A stretch of DNA of 64,000 nt from Pseudoxanthobacter soli DSM 19599 (GTDB lineage: Bacteria; Pseudomonadota; Alphaproteobacteria; Rhizobiales; Segnochrobactraceae): NCBI RefSeq assembly GCF_900148505.1, contig NZ_FRXO01000006.1, positions 248,001 through 312,000 of the forward strand, given 5' to 3'. The first letter of the stretch is position 1. The number at the start of each line of letters is the position of its first letter. Position numbers and translations under genes: made by a program. Shown here one piece after another: positions 25,760 to 34,328 of this stretch. The notes beneath the pieces are model-generated. The model was not told where the DNA came from, did not search any database, and worked only from the letters and a program-made list of their open reading frames with translations.

Positions 25760-27241
25760 TCAGCCCTTCGTCGCGTAATAGGGCGTGCGCTTGCCAAGCC
25801 GGGCGATCACGGACTTCACGTTGGTGAACTCCTCGAAGCCGGCCTGTCCCATCTCGCGACCGAAGCCGGAGGCCTTGTAGCCGCCGAACGGCGTCTGAGG
25901 CCCGGTGTCGACGACCGTGTTGATCCACACCGTGCCGCTGCGCAGCCGCGGCGCGACCTGATGAGCGGTGTCGAAGTTCTTGGTCCAGATCGCGTTCGCG
26001 AGACCGTAGGTGGTGTCGTTGGCGAGCGCGACCGCTTCCTCCGTGGTCTTGAAGCGGGTGATGGACAGCACCGGCCCGAAGATCTCCTCGCGGAAGATCG
26101 TCATGTCCGGTGCGACATGGTCGAACACCGTAGGCTGCACGAACAGCCCACCGCCCGAGCGGTCTACGTCTCCGCCGGCAAGGAGCCGCGCGCCTTCGGA
26201 CCTGCCCTTGTCGAGATAGGAACACACCCGGTTGAGGTGGGTCTCGCTGATCATCGCACCGACGTCGCTGTCGTCGTCGTGGACGCTGCCGACCTTCATC
26301 GCCTTGGCGCGCGCGGTCAGCCGCTCGACGAACGTGTCGGCGATGGCCTCGTCGACCAGAAGGCGCGTGCCGGCGCAGCAGCATTCGCCCTGGTTGAAGA
26401 ACACGCCGAACAGTGCGCCGTCGATCGCGTCGTCCAGATCCGCGTCGGCGAAGATGATGTTCGCCGACTTGCCGCCGAGCTCGACCGACACCCGCTTCAG
26501 CGTCTCGGCCGAGTTGGCGACGATGCGGCGGCCGACATTGGTCGAGCCGGTGAAGGAGACGAAATCGACGTCGGGGCTCTTCACCAGAGCCTCGCCAACG
26601 GGATCGCCGAACCCGGTGACGACCGAGATGACACCATCGGGCACGCCGGCCTCCCGCGCGAGCCGGGTGAGTTCGAGCGCGGTGCCGGAGGTGAATTCCG
26701 ACGGCTTCACCACCACCGTGCAGCCGGCGGCCAGCGCGTAGGGTACCTTCTGCGCGTAGATGATCGCCGGGAAGTTCCATGGGATGATCATGCCGACCAC
26801 GCCCACGGGCTCGCGATGCACCCAGGCGGTCTTGTCCGGACCGAGATTGGTGTAGGTCTCGCCGTGGACCTGCATGGCGAGGCTCGCCGCGAACTGGAAG
26901 AGGTCGATCACGCCGTCGAGATCACCCCGCGCCATCCGGATCGGCTTGCCGACCTCGTCCACCTCGATGCGGGCGAGCCGCTCCTTGTCCTCGGCGATCA
27001 GGTCGGCCCAGCGGCGCAGGATGGCCGCCCGCTCCAGGCCGGAGAGGCGCGGCCACGGCCCGTCGTCGAACGCCTTGCGCGCGACCGCGATGGCGGCGGC
27101 CGCATCTTCCGCGGTGCCGCTGACGAACCGCGAGACCAGCCGCCCGGAGGCGGGCGAGACGCGATCGATCATCTGCAAGCTGCCGGTCGAATATCCGTCG
27201 ACGACGATGCCGTATTCGCGGACGGTAGAGACATAGTTCAT
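25760..27241 (-). CDS. NAD(P)-dependent aldehyde dehydrogenase
   Basis: 493-residue ALDH-superfamily enzyme oxidising an aldehyde to a carboxylate. The catalytic Cys is probably Cys288 in NQGECCCAGTR, with general base Glu254 in SVELGGKSANI. The NAD-binding stretch FVSFTGSTNVGRRI and PWNFPAII are present, and the C-terminal FGGYKASGFGREMG is typical. It lies 67 bp after the third GMC gene, so the pair makes an alcohol-to-aldehyde-to-acid module. The CoA-transferases could then activate the resulting acid. The operator 29041 probably controls the module. Confidence 0.93.
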   Translation of the reverse strand: MNYVSTVREYGIVVDGYSTGSLQMIDRVSPASGRLVSRFVSGTAEDAAAAIAVARKAFDDGPWPRLSGLERAAILRRWADLIAEDKERLARIEVDEVGKPIRMARGDLDGVIDLFQFAASLAMQVHGETYTNLGPDKTAWVHREPVGVVGMIIPWNFPAIIYAQKVPYALAAGCTVVVKPSEFTSGTALELTRLAREAGVPDGVISVVTGFGDPVGEALVKSPDVDFVSFTGSTNVGRRIVANSAETLKRVSVELGGKSANIIFADADLDDAIDGALFGVFFNQGECCCAGTRLLVDEAIADTFVERLTARAKAMKVGSVHDDDSDVGAMISETHLNRVCSYLDKGRSEGARLLAGGDVDRSGGGLFVQPTVFDHVAPDMTIFREEIFGPVLSITRFKTTEEAVALANDTTYGLANAIWTKNFDTAHQVAPRLRSGTVWINTVVDTGPQTPFGGYKASGFGREMGQAGFEEFTNVKSVIARLGKRTPYYATKG

Positions 27242-27308
27242 GGACGTGTCCTCCCAGGACGTTCGGTGGCCGCCGGTGCGGCCCTCTGATTTGTTGGGCG
27301 GAGGCGCG

Positions 27309-28910
27309 CTACGCCGCGCCGACCCTGTTGCCGCGGATGAAGTCCGAAGCGCGCTCGCCGATCATGATGCTCGGCGCGTTGGTATTGCCGGAAACGAGCC
27401 GGGGCATGATCGAGGAATCGGCGACGCGAAGCCCGTCGACGCCGTGGACGCGGAGCTGCGGGTCCACCACCGCCATCTCGTCCTGCCCCATCTTGCAGGT
27501 GCCGACGGGATGATAGCCCGAACGCCCGATCTTGCGAACAAGGGCTTCGTAGTCTGCACGCGAGCGAACCCTGGTTCCCGGCATGAACTCGTTGACGATG
27601 AACTTCGCCATCGAGGGCTGGGACATGATCTCCTGGCCGACCTTCACGCAGTCGATCGTCCGTTCGACGTCGTAGGGGTCGCCGAGGAAGTTCGGATCGA
27701 TCGAGGGCGGCACACGGGGGTCGGCGCTTTTCAGCGTCACGGCGCCCCGCGCGCGGGGATGCATGAAGTAGCCGTTGAGCGTGCACCCGTTGCCAGTCAC
27801 GGTTTCGGCGGTGTCGTTGACCTCCTCGACACCGGTTCCCGGCAGGAAGTGGTACTGGAGATCGGGCGCCGGCAGGTCCTTGCTGGTGGCGCAGAACGCG
27901 CCGCCCTCGACGATGGTGCCGGCCACCGGCCCGTTCCGAAACAGGGCATATTGCAGCCCCGGCATGATCTTCCGCCGCGCTTTCTTGTAGGCGTCGTAGG
28001 AATCGACGTTCTTCACATTGTACATCATGAACACGTCGAGATGGTCGTGCAGGTTCTGTCCGACGCCGGGCAGATCCACCTGCGTCTGGATGCCGTGGCT
28101 GGCGAGATGTGCGCTCGGCCCGATGCCCGAAAGCATCAGCAATTTCGGCGAACCGATCGCACCGGAAGTGACGACGACCTCGCGGGAGGCGCGCTCGGTG
28201 ACGAGCCGCCCGTCGCTACCGATCTCGACGCCGACCGCCCTGCCCCGCTCGATCACGATGCGGCTGACATGGACGCCGGTGCGGATGGTCAGGTTCGGAC
28301 GCCGCGACGCCGGCCGCAGATAGGCGACAGCCGCGCTGCACCGGCGACCGTCGCGGTTGGTCGTCTGGTAGAGCCCGGTGCCGAGCTGGGATGCACCGTT
28401 GAAATCGGGATTGTAGGGAATCCCGTAATCCTGGCAGGCTTGCACGAAGGCCTTGCTCAGCTTGTGGGGATGACGCTGGTCGACCACGCTGAGCGGGCCA
28501 TCCGTGCCGTGATAGGTGCCGGAGAATTTCTCGTTGCTCTCCGCCCGCCTGAAATAGGGCAGCACGTCCTTGTACCCCCAGCCGGGACAGCCCATTTCAG
28601 CCCATGTATCGTAGTCTTCCGCGTTGCCCCGGATATAGACCTGCGCATTGATGGACGAGCCGCCGCCGAGCACGCGGCCCTGCGGGTAGAGCGGCGTGAT
28701 GCCGTTCTGGTGGACCTGCGGCGCCAGTTCGTAGCGCCAGGTCAGCGAGCCCTTGGTCGTCTTGTAGAAGCCGACGGGCATGTGGATGTAGGGGTTCCAG
28801 TCGCGGGGCCCCGCCTCCAGCAGGAGAACGCGGGCATCCGGATCCTCGGACAGCCGCGCCGCCAGGGCCGATCCCGCCGAACCCCCGCCGACGATGATGA
28901 AGTCGAACAT
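27309..28910 (-). CDS. GMC-family FAD-dependent oxidoreductase (3)
   Basis: 533-residue GMC oxidoreductase starting directly with the FAD motif (FDFIIVGGGSAGSALAARL). The GMC signatures GRVLGGGSSINAQVYIRG and GAIGSPKLLMLSGIGPSAHL and the active-site block GYHPVGTCKMG then LVSGNTNAPSIMIGER are intact. GGGAGGAAAC precedes the ATG at 28910. It is the first gene of the GMC-ALDH unit, 131 bp downstream of operator 29041. Sequence similarity to GMC 1 and 2 in all blocks suggests paralogues specialised for different steps or substrates. Confidence 0.92.
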   Translation of the reverse strand: MFDFIIVGGGSAGSALAARLSEDPDARVLLLEAGPRDWNPYIHMPVGFYKTTKGSLTWRYELAPQVHQNGITPLYPQGRVLGGGSSINAQVYIRGNAEDYDTWAEMGCPGWGYKDVLPYFRRAESNEKFSGTYHGTDGPLSVVDQRHPHKLSKAFVQACQDYGIPYNPDFNGASQLGTGLYQTTNRDGRRCSAAVAYLRPASRRPNLTIRTGVHVSRIVIERGRAVGVEIGSDGRLVTERASREVVVTSGAIGSPKLLMLSGIGPSAHLASHGIQTQVDLPGVGQNLHDHLDVFMMYNVKNVDSYDAYKKARRKIMPGLQYALFRNGPVAGTIVEGGAFCATSKDLPAPDLQYHFLPGTGVEEVNDTAETVTGNGCTLNGYFMHPRARGAVTLKSADPRVPPSIDPNFLGDPYDVERTIDCVKVGQEIMSQPSMAKFIVNEFMPGTRVRSRADYEALVRKIGRSGYHPVGTCKMGQDEMAVVDPQLRVHGVDGLRVADSSIMPRLVSGNTNAPSIMIGERASDFIRGNRVGAA

Positions 28911-29040
28911 GTTTCCTCCCGTGCGCCCGGTGTCGGCTGCGGGTGGTTCCCGGCATGCCACGCGCGAAGGCGTTCCTGCACCGATGCGGCAAGCGCTTCC
29001 TGTCGGACGCGGAGGCGGAATCGCCCTGCCCGCTAAAGTA

Positions 29041-29054
29041 TGAAAGCGTTTTCA
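29041..29054. promoter_or_regulatory. LacI-type operator 4 (GMC-ALDH unit)
   Basis: TGAAAGCGTTTTCA within TATGAAAGCGTTTTCATATGA, nearly the same extended sequence as site 1. It lies 131 bp upstream of the GMC start. Confidence 0.78.
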
Positions 29055-29361
29055 TATGATCGCGGCGTTGCCGCAGGAATTCAAGGCCCGCGGTGGAAAA
29101 AAGCACAGACGTGTTCCTGTTCGCGCTCCAACGTCGGTCGCCGACCGAACGCTCCGGTCCGGGACCAAGGAATGGCATGGGACATCTGCGATGCCCCGTC
29201 GACGGCTGTCACCGCGCCCTAATCTCCGGAAATCGCAGACTTCAGCGCCCTTGCGCTCTGATGGAGGGCGGGTTTGCAGTCCGCATCCCGACCGGCACCT
29301 CCCCGGTCCGTGTCCGGTCCGTTTTCCGGTTGCGCTCCTCCCGCTTCGACGGTACTTCTCT

Positions 29362-29375
29362 TGAAAGCGCTTTCA
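29362..29375. promoter_or_regulatory. LacI-type operator 5 (CoA-transferase 2/GH88 unit), perfect palindrome
   Basis: TGAAAGCGCTTTCA is a perfect 14-bp palindrome and probably the strongest site of the set. It lies 20 bp before the TTG start of the CoA-transferase gene, overlapping the likely transcription start. Confidence 0.82.
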
Positions 29376-29395
29376 CATATTGAACGGAGAGTTCC

Positions 29396-30625
29396 TTGAG
29401 ACACCTGGAGGGAATCCGGATCGTCAGCTTCAATCACTTCCTGATGGGGCCGGTCGGCATCCAGTTCCTCGCCGATCTCGGGGCGGACGTCATCGCCATC
29501 GAACCCGTCGAAGGGGCGTTCCAGCGCAAGTGGGGTGGGGCGAACCGTCAGGTAGACGGCCAGACGATGCTGCAGCTCACCGGCAACCGCAACAAGCGCA
29601 GCGTCGCCCTCAACCTGAAGAGCGCGGAGGGGCTTGCGATCGCCCGCAAGCTGGTGGAAGGCGCCGACGTCGTGGCGGAAAACTACCGGCCGGGCGTGAT
29701 GGCGAAGCTAGGCCTCGGCTTCGAGGATATCCGCGAGACGAACCCGCGCGTCATCTATGCCTCGGCGTCCGGCTTCGGTCCGGATGGCCCCTATGTCGAC
29801 CGACCCGGCCAGGACCTGATCATCCAGGCGATGTCGGGCCTTGCGACGATCACGGGCACCCGCGAGGACGGTCCGCGCGCCGTCGGCGTGTCTGCGGTCG
29901 ATCATCACGGCGCCAGCCTGTTCGCCGCCGGCATCCTCGCCGCGCTGCTGCGGCGGGAGCGCACGGGCAAGGGCGGCCGGGTGGATGTCAGCCTCTTGTC
30001 CGCCGCGCTCGACCTGCAGATGGAATCGCTCGTCTGCTACCTGAACGGCCCGAGGAATGACGACGTCGCCCAGCCCGGCCGGCTCGCCGGCTGGTATTTC
30101 AGCGCGCCCTACGGGATCTATTCCACCCGGGACGGCTTCATCGCCATCTCGCTCGGTACCCTCGATGCGCTGTCCGATGCGCTCGACCTGCCGGACGAAC
30201 AGCGCATCCCGAACGCTGAGTGCTACGAGCGCCGCGATGAGGCGGTGGCGAACATCGCCCGGGCGCTGACGGCGAGGACGACCGCCGAATGGAGCGCGAT
30301 CTTCACCGCCCGCGGCATCTGGCATTCCGCCGTGAACGATTATTCGAAGCTCGCGAGCGATCCTCAGATCGTCCACAACAAGAGCTTCGTCACGGTCGAC
30401 GGCGCAACGGAAACCCCGGTGACGCTCGTGGCGCATCCCGTGCGCTATGACGGCGAGGCTCCCGCGGTACGCCTGCCCCCTCAGAAGCTCGGCGCCCAGA
30501 CGGCCGAAGTGCTGGCCGAACTCGGCTATGGCGGCGAAGAGATCGAGACGCTGTTCCGGAGCGGCGTCGTGGCTGGTGAGCGCGTTCCGGAGCGGCGCGA
30601 TCAGCCGGAAAACCTCTCCGCCTGA
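29396..30625 (+). CDS. CaiB/BaiF family (class III) CoA-transferase (2)
   Basis: 409-residue class III CoA-transferase, paralogous to the one at 22317. It shows GIRIVSFNHFLMGPVGIQFLADLGADV at the N-terminus, NRNKRSVALNLKSAEG, and the catalytic Asp in RPGQDLIIQAMSGL. The start is TTG, with GGAGAG seven bases upstream; no in-frame ATG is nearby and the family N-terminus begins here. The perfect palindromic operator lies immediately upstream. The GH88 gene follows after 79 bp and is probably co-transcribed. Confidence 0.9.
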   Translation: MRHLEGIRIVSFNHFLMGPVGIQFLADLGADVIAIEPVEGAFQRKWGGANRQVDGQTMLQLTGNRNKRSVALNLKSAEGLAIARKLVEGADVVAENYRPGVMAKLGLGFEDIRETNPRVIYASASGFGPDGPYVDRPGQDLIIQAMSGLATITGTREDGPRAVGVSAVDHHGASLFAAGILAALLRRERTGKGGRVDVSLLSAALDLQMESLVCYLNGPRNDDVAQPGRLAGWYFSAPYGIYSTRDGFIAISLGTLDALSDALDLPDEQRIPNAECYERRDEAVANIARALTARTTAEWSAIFTARGIWHSAVNDYSKLASDPQIVHNKSFVTVDGATETPVTLVAHPVRYDGEAPAVRLPPQKLGAQTAEVLAELGYGGEEIETLFRSGVVAGERVPERRDQPENLSA

Positions 30626-30704
30626 CCAACGCAGTGGCGAAGTGTGCCGGCTCGGAACGATGCCGGTCGGATGTCATCACAACAAGAACCGGGTTGGAAA
30701 CGTC

Positions 30705-31907
30705 ATGTCGCCCAAGGCCGACCAGAGATTCACGTCCGAGGTGCTCGATCTCCTGTGCCGCAAGCTTCTGGAGGACGAGGCAAGCATCGGCGTCGGCTTT
30801 CCCTATGTGACCCGCCCGGACGGGTCGTGGGACACGATGCTCGCCTCGCGGTCGGCGGGCTATGACGGCGAGGCGTGGAGCCACGGCAACTGGTTCTGCG
30901 GCTTCTGGGTCGGGCTCCTGGCGGCTGCTTATCTGCACAGCGGCGACGAGCGCTTTCTGGCGATCGCCCGCGAGCGCATGCGCCTCGTGGCCCAGCGCGC
31001 GGGCGATCCCAACACCCACGACATCGGATTCATCTTCTGGAGTTCGGCGGTCCCGTTGTTCCGCATCACGGGCGATGAGGAAATCGGCCGGATGGGGCTC
31101 GAAGCAGCGGTGCAACTCCGCCTGCGCCTCGTGGCGACCGCCTCCGGCGCCTACATCTCCTCGTGGGGGCCGCTCGACGATCCTCGCGGGCGGGCGAGTT
31201 CGGCGATTGACACGATGGCGAACATTCCCCTGCTCTACTGGGCCGCGGAGATGACCGGCGACGCCAGCTTCCGCCTGGCGGGCGAGGCACACGCCGCGAT
31301 GACCGAGCGCGCCTTCATCCGACCCGACGGCACCCTCTATCACGCGGTCGAGTACGACACCATCACCGGCGCCCGCAGGCGCGGCTACACCTTCCAGGGT
31401 TATTCGGACGAGTCGTCCTGGTCGCGCGGCGCCGGCTGGGCGGTGCTCGGGTTCGCCTCCACGGCGCGGGCAACCGGAAACACGCGCTGGCTCGACGTCG
31501 CCGCCCGGATAGCGGCGGGATGGCTGGCGGAACTCGGCGATCGCGACTGCCCGCCCTGGGACTTCACGGATCCGGGCACCGAGCCGACGCTCGATTCCTC
31601 CGCCGCCGCCATCATGGCGGCCGGCCTCCTCGACATCGGCTCGCTCCATCCCGATGCGGCGGAACGCGAGCGGTGGACGGCGCGCGGCGTAGAGCTGCTT
31701 GCCGGCCTAGCCCGCAACCATCTCGCACGCGACGACGCCCATCGCGGCCTGCTGATGCACGGCTGCTATTCGAAACCCCACAATATCGGCCCGGACGCCG
31801 CGGTGATGTTCGGCGACTACTATTTCGTCGAAGCCATCGCGCGCCTCGCGCTGGGGGACCGGTTCCTGCCCGTCCCGGCGCCGCTGTCGCCTTCCGGCTT
31901 GGCCTGA
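30705..31907 (+). CDS. Glycoside hydrolase family 88-like (unsaturated uronyl hydrolase)
   Basis: 400-residue (alpha/alpha)6-barrel protein resembling GH88 unsaturated glucuronyl hydrolases. These hydrate and release the terminal unsaturated uronic acid of oligosaccharides. HDIGFIFWSS (Asp106) and AIDTMANIPLL (Asp169) correspond to the two active-site aspartates, and SWSRGAGWAVLGF is the typical WxRGxAW block. No signal peptide is visible, so it is cytoplasmic. I favour the ATG at 30705; an ATG at 30660 would add 15 residues. It is co-directional with the CoA-transferase. Its presence links the regulon to a uronate- or sugar-containing substrate. Confidence 0.8.
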   Translation: MSPKADQRFTSEVLDLLCRKLLEDEASIGVGFPYVTRPDGSWDTMLASRSAGYDGEAWSHGNWFCGFWVGLLAAAYLHSGDERFLAIARERMRLVAQRAGDPNTHDIGFIFWSSAVPLFRITGDEEIGRMGLEAAVQLRLRLVATASGAYISSWGPLDDPRGRASSAIDTMANIPLLYWAAEMTGDASFRLAGEAHAAMTERAFIRPDGTLYHAVEYDTITGARRRGYTFQGYSDESSWSRGAGWAVLGFASTARATGNTRWLDVAARIAAGWLAELGDRDCPPWDFTDPGTEPTLDSSAAAIMAAGLLDIGSLHPDAAERERWTARGVELLAGLARNHLARDDAHRGLLMHGCYSKPHNIGPDAAVMFGDYYFVEAIARLALGDRFLPVPAPLSPSGLA

Positions 31908-31933
31908 GCCCATCCCTCCGGGTCATCGTCCGC

Positions 31934-32656
31934 TCAGGTCGGATCGGTCCGAACGGAAGCGAACTTGAGCCGCTCCGCGAACAGCCTCGCGCGCTCCCGC
32001 GCGCTGGAGCCGTCGAACAGGGCGGCGCCAACCACGGCGAGGTCGACGCCGAGGGCGTCGAGCCGGCCGAAGTGCTCCGGCCCGATCTTGCCGTCGACGA
32101 TCGTGGGAAGTCCGGCTGGCCGCTGCGACAGGCGTTCGAATGCCCGTTCGTCGAAGGCGCCGCCGCCGGCGGGCGCGGTCAGGAACAGCCAGCCGTCGGC
32201 CCGGCCTGCGAGGCGCTCGAGTTCGCCGACGGTCGTGGTGTGTCGCAGTGCGGCAAACGCGCACGCGCCGTTGGCTCTGGCGATCCCGGCGAGCTCGGCG
32301 AAATCCCCTTCCGACTCGATGTGGATGGCGAGCGACCGGACCCCGAGTTCGGCAAAGCGGATGACATCCTCCCGCGGCCGCGCAACCATCAGGTGGACGT
32401 CGAGCGGCTTCGCGATCCGCGCGGCAAGGTCGCTGATCACTCTGACGCTGAGGCCATACTGGGGGGCAAAGATGCCGTCCATGACGTCGAGGTGCAGGGA
32501 CTCGACATAGGGCAGCACCGCCTCGATCTCGTCCGCGAGATGAAGCGGATCCGCAGCATAGACGGATGCCGAAAGGTGAGTTGCCGCGCCCGCTCTCATC
32601 GTACCGCCGGGACCCTGCACACCGCCAGCGCCCGTCATGCCGCTGGTGCCCATCAT
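31934..32656 (-). CDS. rpe: Ribulose-phosphate 3-epimerase family protein
   Basis: 240-residue TIM-barrel epimerase interconverting ribulose-5-P and xylulose-5-P (or a related pair). Family landmarks: LSASVYAADP, HLDVMDGIFAPQYG, DVHLMVARP, HIESEG and IVDGKIG. The metal/acid residues His, Asp, His and Asp appear retained, though VDGGI is VDGKI. The start is uncertain. The ATG at 32656 overlaps the ATPase stop (ATGA) but leaves a Met/Gly-rich leader of about 25 residues before the usual family N-terminus; ATGs at 32599 and 32671 are alternatives. It is the last gene of the pentose-import operon. Confidence 0.85.
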   Translation of the reverse strand: MMGTSGMTGAGGVQGPGGTMRAGAATHLSASVYAADPLHLADEIEAVLPYVESLHLDVMDGIFAPQYGLSVRVISDLAARIAKPLDVHLMVARPREDVIRFAELGVRSLAIHIESEGDFAELAGIARANGACAFAALRHTTTVGELERLAGRADGWLFLTAPAGGGAFDERAFERLSQRPAGLPTIVDGKIGPEHFGRLDALGVDLAVVGAALFDGSSARERARLFAERLKFASVRTDPT

Positions 32657-34143
32657 GCTGCTGGCGCCCATGCCGCTTCTCGGAGCTTTCCGAGCGTCCA
32701 TTCCGTCACCGGCTTCGGCGGGCGGTTGCAGTAGCCGTTCTGAAAGATCGCGATCCGGTCGCAGATTTCGATCAGTTCCTCCTCTTCCGAGGAGACGACG
32801 ACGATGCACCGGCCCTCGTCGGCGAGGCGGCGGATGATGTCGTAGATGTCGGACTTGGCACCGATGTCGACGCCCTTGGTCGGCTCATCGAGCAGAATCA
32901 GATCGGCGTCCTGTTCGATGATGCGGCCGAGCAGGACCTTCTGCTGGTTGCCGCCGGAAAGCGACTTGGTCGGCGCCTCGAGCCGCCCGCGCGTGCCGAT
33001 CGAGGCGAGCGTGCTGCGCGCGGCGGCCCGTGCCGCACCGAGATCGACAAGACCGTTCCGCCGATAGCGCTTCAAGGTCGAAAGCACGACGTTCTGGAGC
33101 GACGACATCAGGGGGACGAAACCATCCACCTTGCGCTCTTCCGTCAGGAAGGCGATGCCGCTTTCGATGGCCCTGGTCGGAGTCGAGGGCGTATAGCGCC
33201 GCCCCCGGATGTCGACCGTGCCGGCCGTCACCGGCTCCATGCCATAGAGCGTGCGCAGGAAGCGGGTGCGGCCGGAGCCGACGAGGCCGTAAAGGCCCAG
33301 CACTTCGCCGGACCGGGCCTCCAGATCGGCACCCTTGAGGCGGCTGCCCGCAAGACCTGCCACGCGAAGACAAACATCCCCGGTTTCTCCGGCCTTCCGC
33401 CGGCTGGCGACGTGCTTGCCGTGGGCGTCGCCGACGATCGCGTCGACGATCGCCCCCTTGCCGACCGCGTCACCCACCGCGTGATAGACGACGCGCCCGC
33501 CCGAGAGCACCGTGGCCTCGTCGCAGACGGTCAGCACCTCGTCGAGCTTGTGGGAGACGAGAACCATGCCGATCTGCCGCTCCAGCGCGATGCGCCGGAC
33601 GTGGGCGAGCAGTTCCGCCGACTGGTTGCCGTCGAGCGCAGTGGTTGGTTCGTCGAGAAAGAGATATCGGACCTTGCCCTCGAGGTTGGCGATCACCTCG
33701 ATCAGCTGCTTCTCGGGATGGGACAGTCCCTGGACGGTGCGGGTCACATCAAGATGGAGCCCGTATCCGGCAAGCAGGCTGCGGCTGTAATCGTTCATCT
33801 CGGCCGTGCGCTTCAGGCCGCGGGCCGTGATTTCCCGGCCGAGGAACAGATTTTCCGCAACCGTGAGGTTCGGGATCAGGCGCAGCTCCTGATAGACGCA
33901 GCCGATACCCTTGGCGAGCGCCTCGCGCGGCGATGAAAGGCTGACGGTCTCGCCATCGACGCTCAGCGTGCCGGCGTCCTGCGGCAGCGCGCCGGCCAGG
34001 ATCTTCAGCAATGTCGACTTTCCGGCCCCGTTGTGGCCGAACAGCCCGTGGATGGTCCCCGGCGTCACGGTCAGGTCGATGCCGTGCAGCACACCGACAC
34101 CGGCAAAGGACTTGGTGATGCCCGTCGCCTTGTAGCTCGACAT
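32653..34143 (-). CDS. Sugar ABC transporter ATP-binding protein (two NBDs)
   Basis: 496-residue double-NBD ATPase of the monosaccharide-import type. NBD1 carries Walker A GHNGAGKST and Walker B YLFLDEPTTALD. Its signature region is LSHPEKQLIEV rather than the relaxed LSxGxxQ usually seen. NBD2 has the degenerate P-loop GLVGSGRTRF, signature [15 protein letters not shown] and Walker B LILLDEPTKGVD. The start at 34143 follows GAGGGGCGGGAT. It is separated from the binding-protein gene by a repeat-filled gap and coupled to the epimerase gene by a four-base overlap. Confidence 0.9.
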   Translation of the reverse strand: MSSYKATGITKSFAGVGVLHGIDLTVTPGTIHGLFGHNGAGKSTLLKILAGALPQDAGTLSVDGETVSLSSPREALAKGIGCVYQELRLIPNLTVAENLFLGREITARGLKRTAEMNDYSRSLLAGYGLHLDVTRTVQGLSHPEKQLIEVIANLEGKVRYLFLDEPTTALDGNQSAELLAHVRRIALERQIGMVLVSHKLDEVLTVCDEATVLSGGRVVYHAVGDAVGKGAIVDAIVGDAHGKHVASRRKAGETGDVCLRVAGLAGSRLKGADLEARSGEVLGLYGLVGSGRTRFLRTLYGMEPVTAGTVDIRGRRYTPSTPTRAIESGIAFLTEERKVDGFVPLMSSLQNVVLSTLKRYRRNGLVDLGAARAAARSTLASIGTRGRLEAPTKSLSGGNQQKVLLGRIIEQDADLILLDEPTKGVDIGAKSDIYDIIRRLADEGRCIVVVSSEEEELIEICDRIAIFQNGYCNRPPKPVTEWTLGKLREAAWAPAA

Positions 34144-34206
34144 ATCCCGCCCCTCGCAGAACAACCGATCGGCGGAGGGCGCGCCTTCATCGGGCGCGCC
34201 CCCCGG

Positions 34207-34328
34207 GTTCTCAGAGCGCTTTCCGATCTAACGGAATCGTCAGATCGACAAGAATTCGCTCCAGATTCAAAGGGTTGTGCATATCCTTGTCGTTCAGATC
34301 GGTTCGATCTGAACGGGATATGCTCTAG
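34207..34328. repeat. Composite extragenic repeat/hairpin between binding-protein and ATPase genes
   Basis: Two elements lie in tandem. The first is GAGCGCTTTCCGATC...GGAATCGTCAGATCGACAAG, inverted relative to the copy at 3.8 kb. The second is a hairpin, GTTCAGATC-GGTTC-GATCTGAAC (34292-34314), flanked by CCTTGTCG and ATGCTCTAG. The core CCTTGTCGnTCAGATCGG through TTCGATCTGAACGGG recurs at 40.75 kb with one mismatch. Within the operon it may reduce expression of the downstream ATPase relative to the binding protein. Confidence 0.65.

Larger units (their letters stand above)
28911..29395. other. 485-bp divergent control region with two LacI-type operators
   Basis: Non-coding region between the GMC-ALDH unit (left) and the CoA-transferase/GH88 unit (right). 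Operators at 29041 and 29362 are about 320 bp apart, mirroring the arrangement at 23.5-23.9 kb. No gene is supported inside. Confidence 0.6.

Noticed and set aside
34207-34225. GAGCGCTTTCC as a LacI-type operator in the pentose operon
   Set aside because: Arms do not match TGAAAGCGTTTTCA; it is part of the extragenic repeat.
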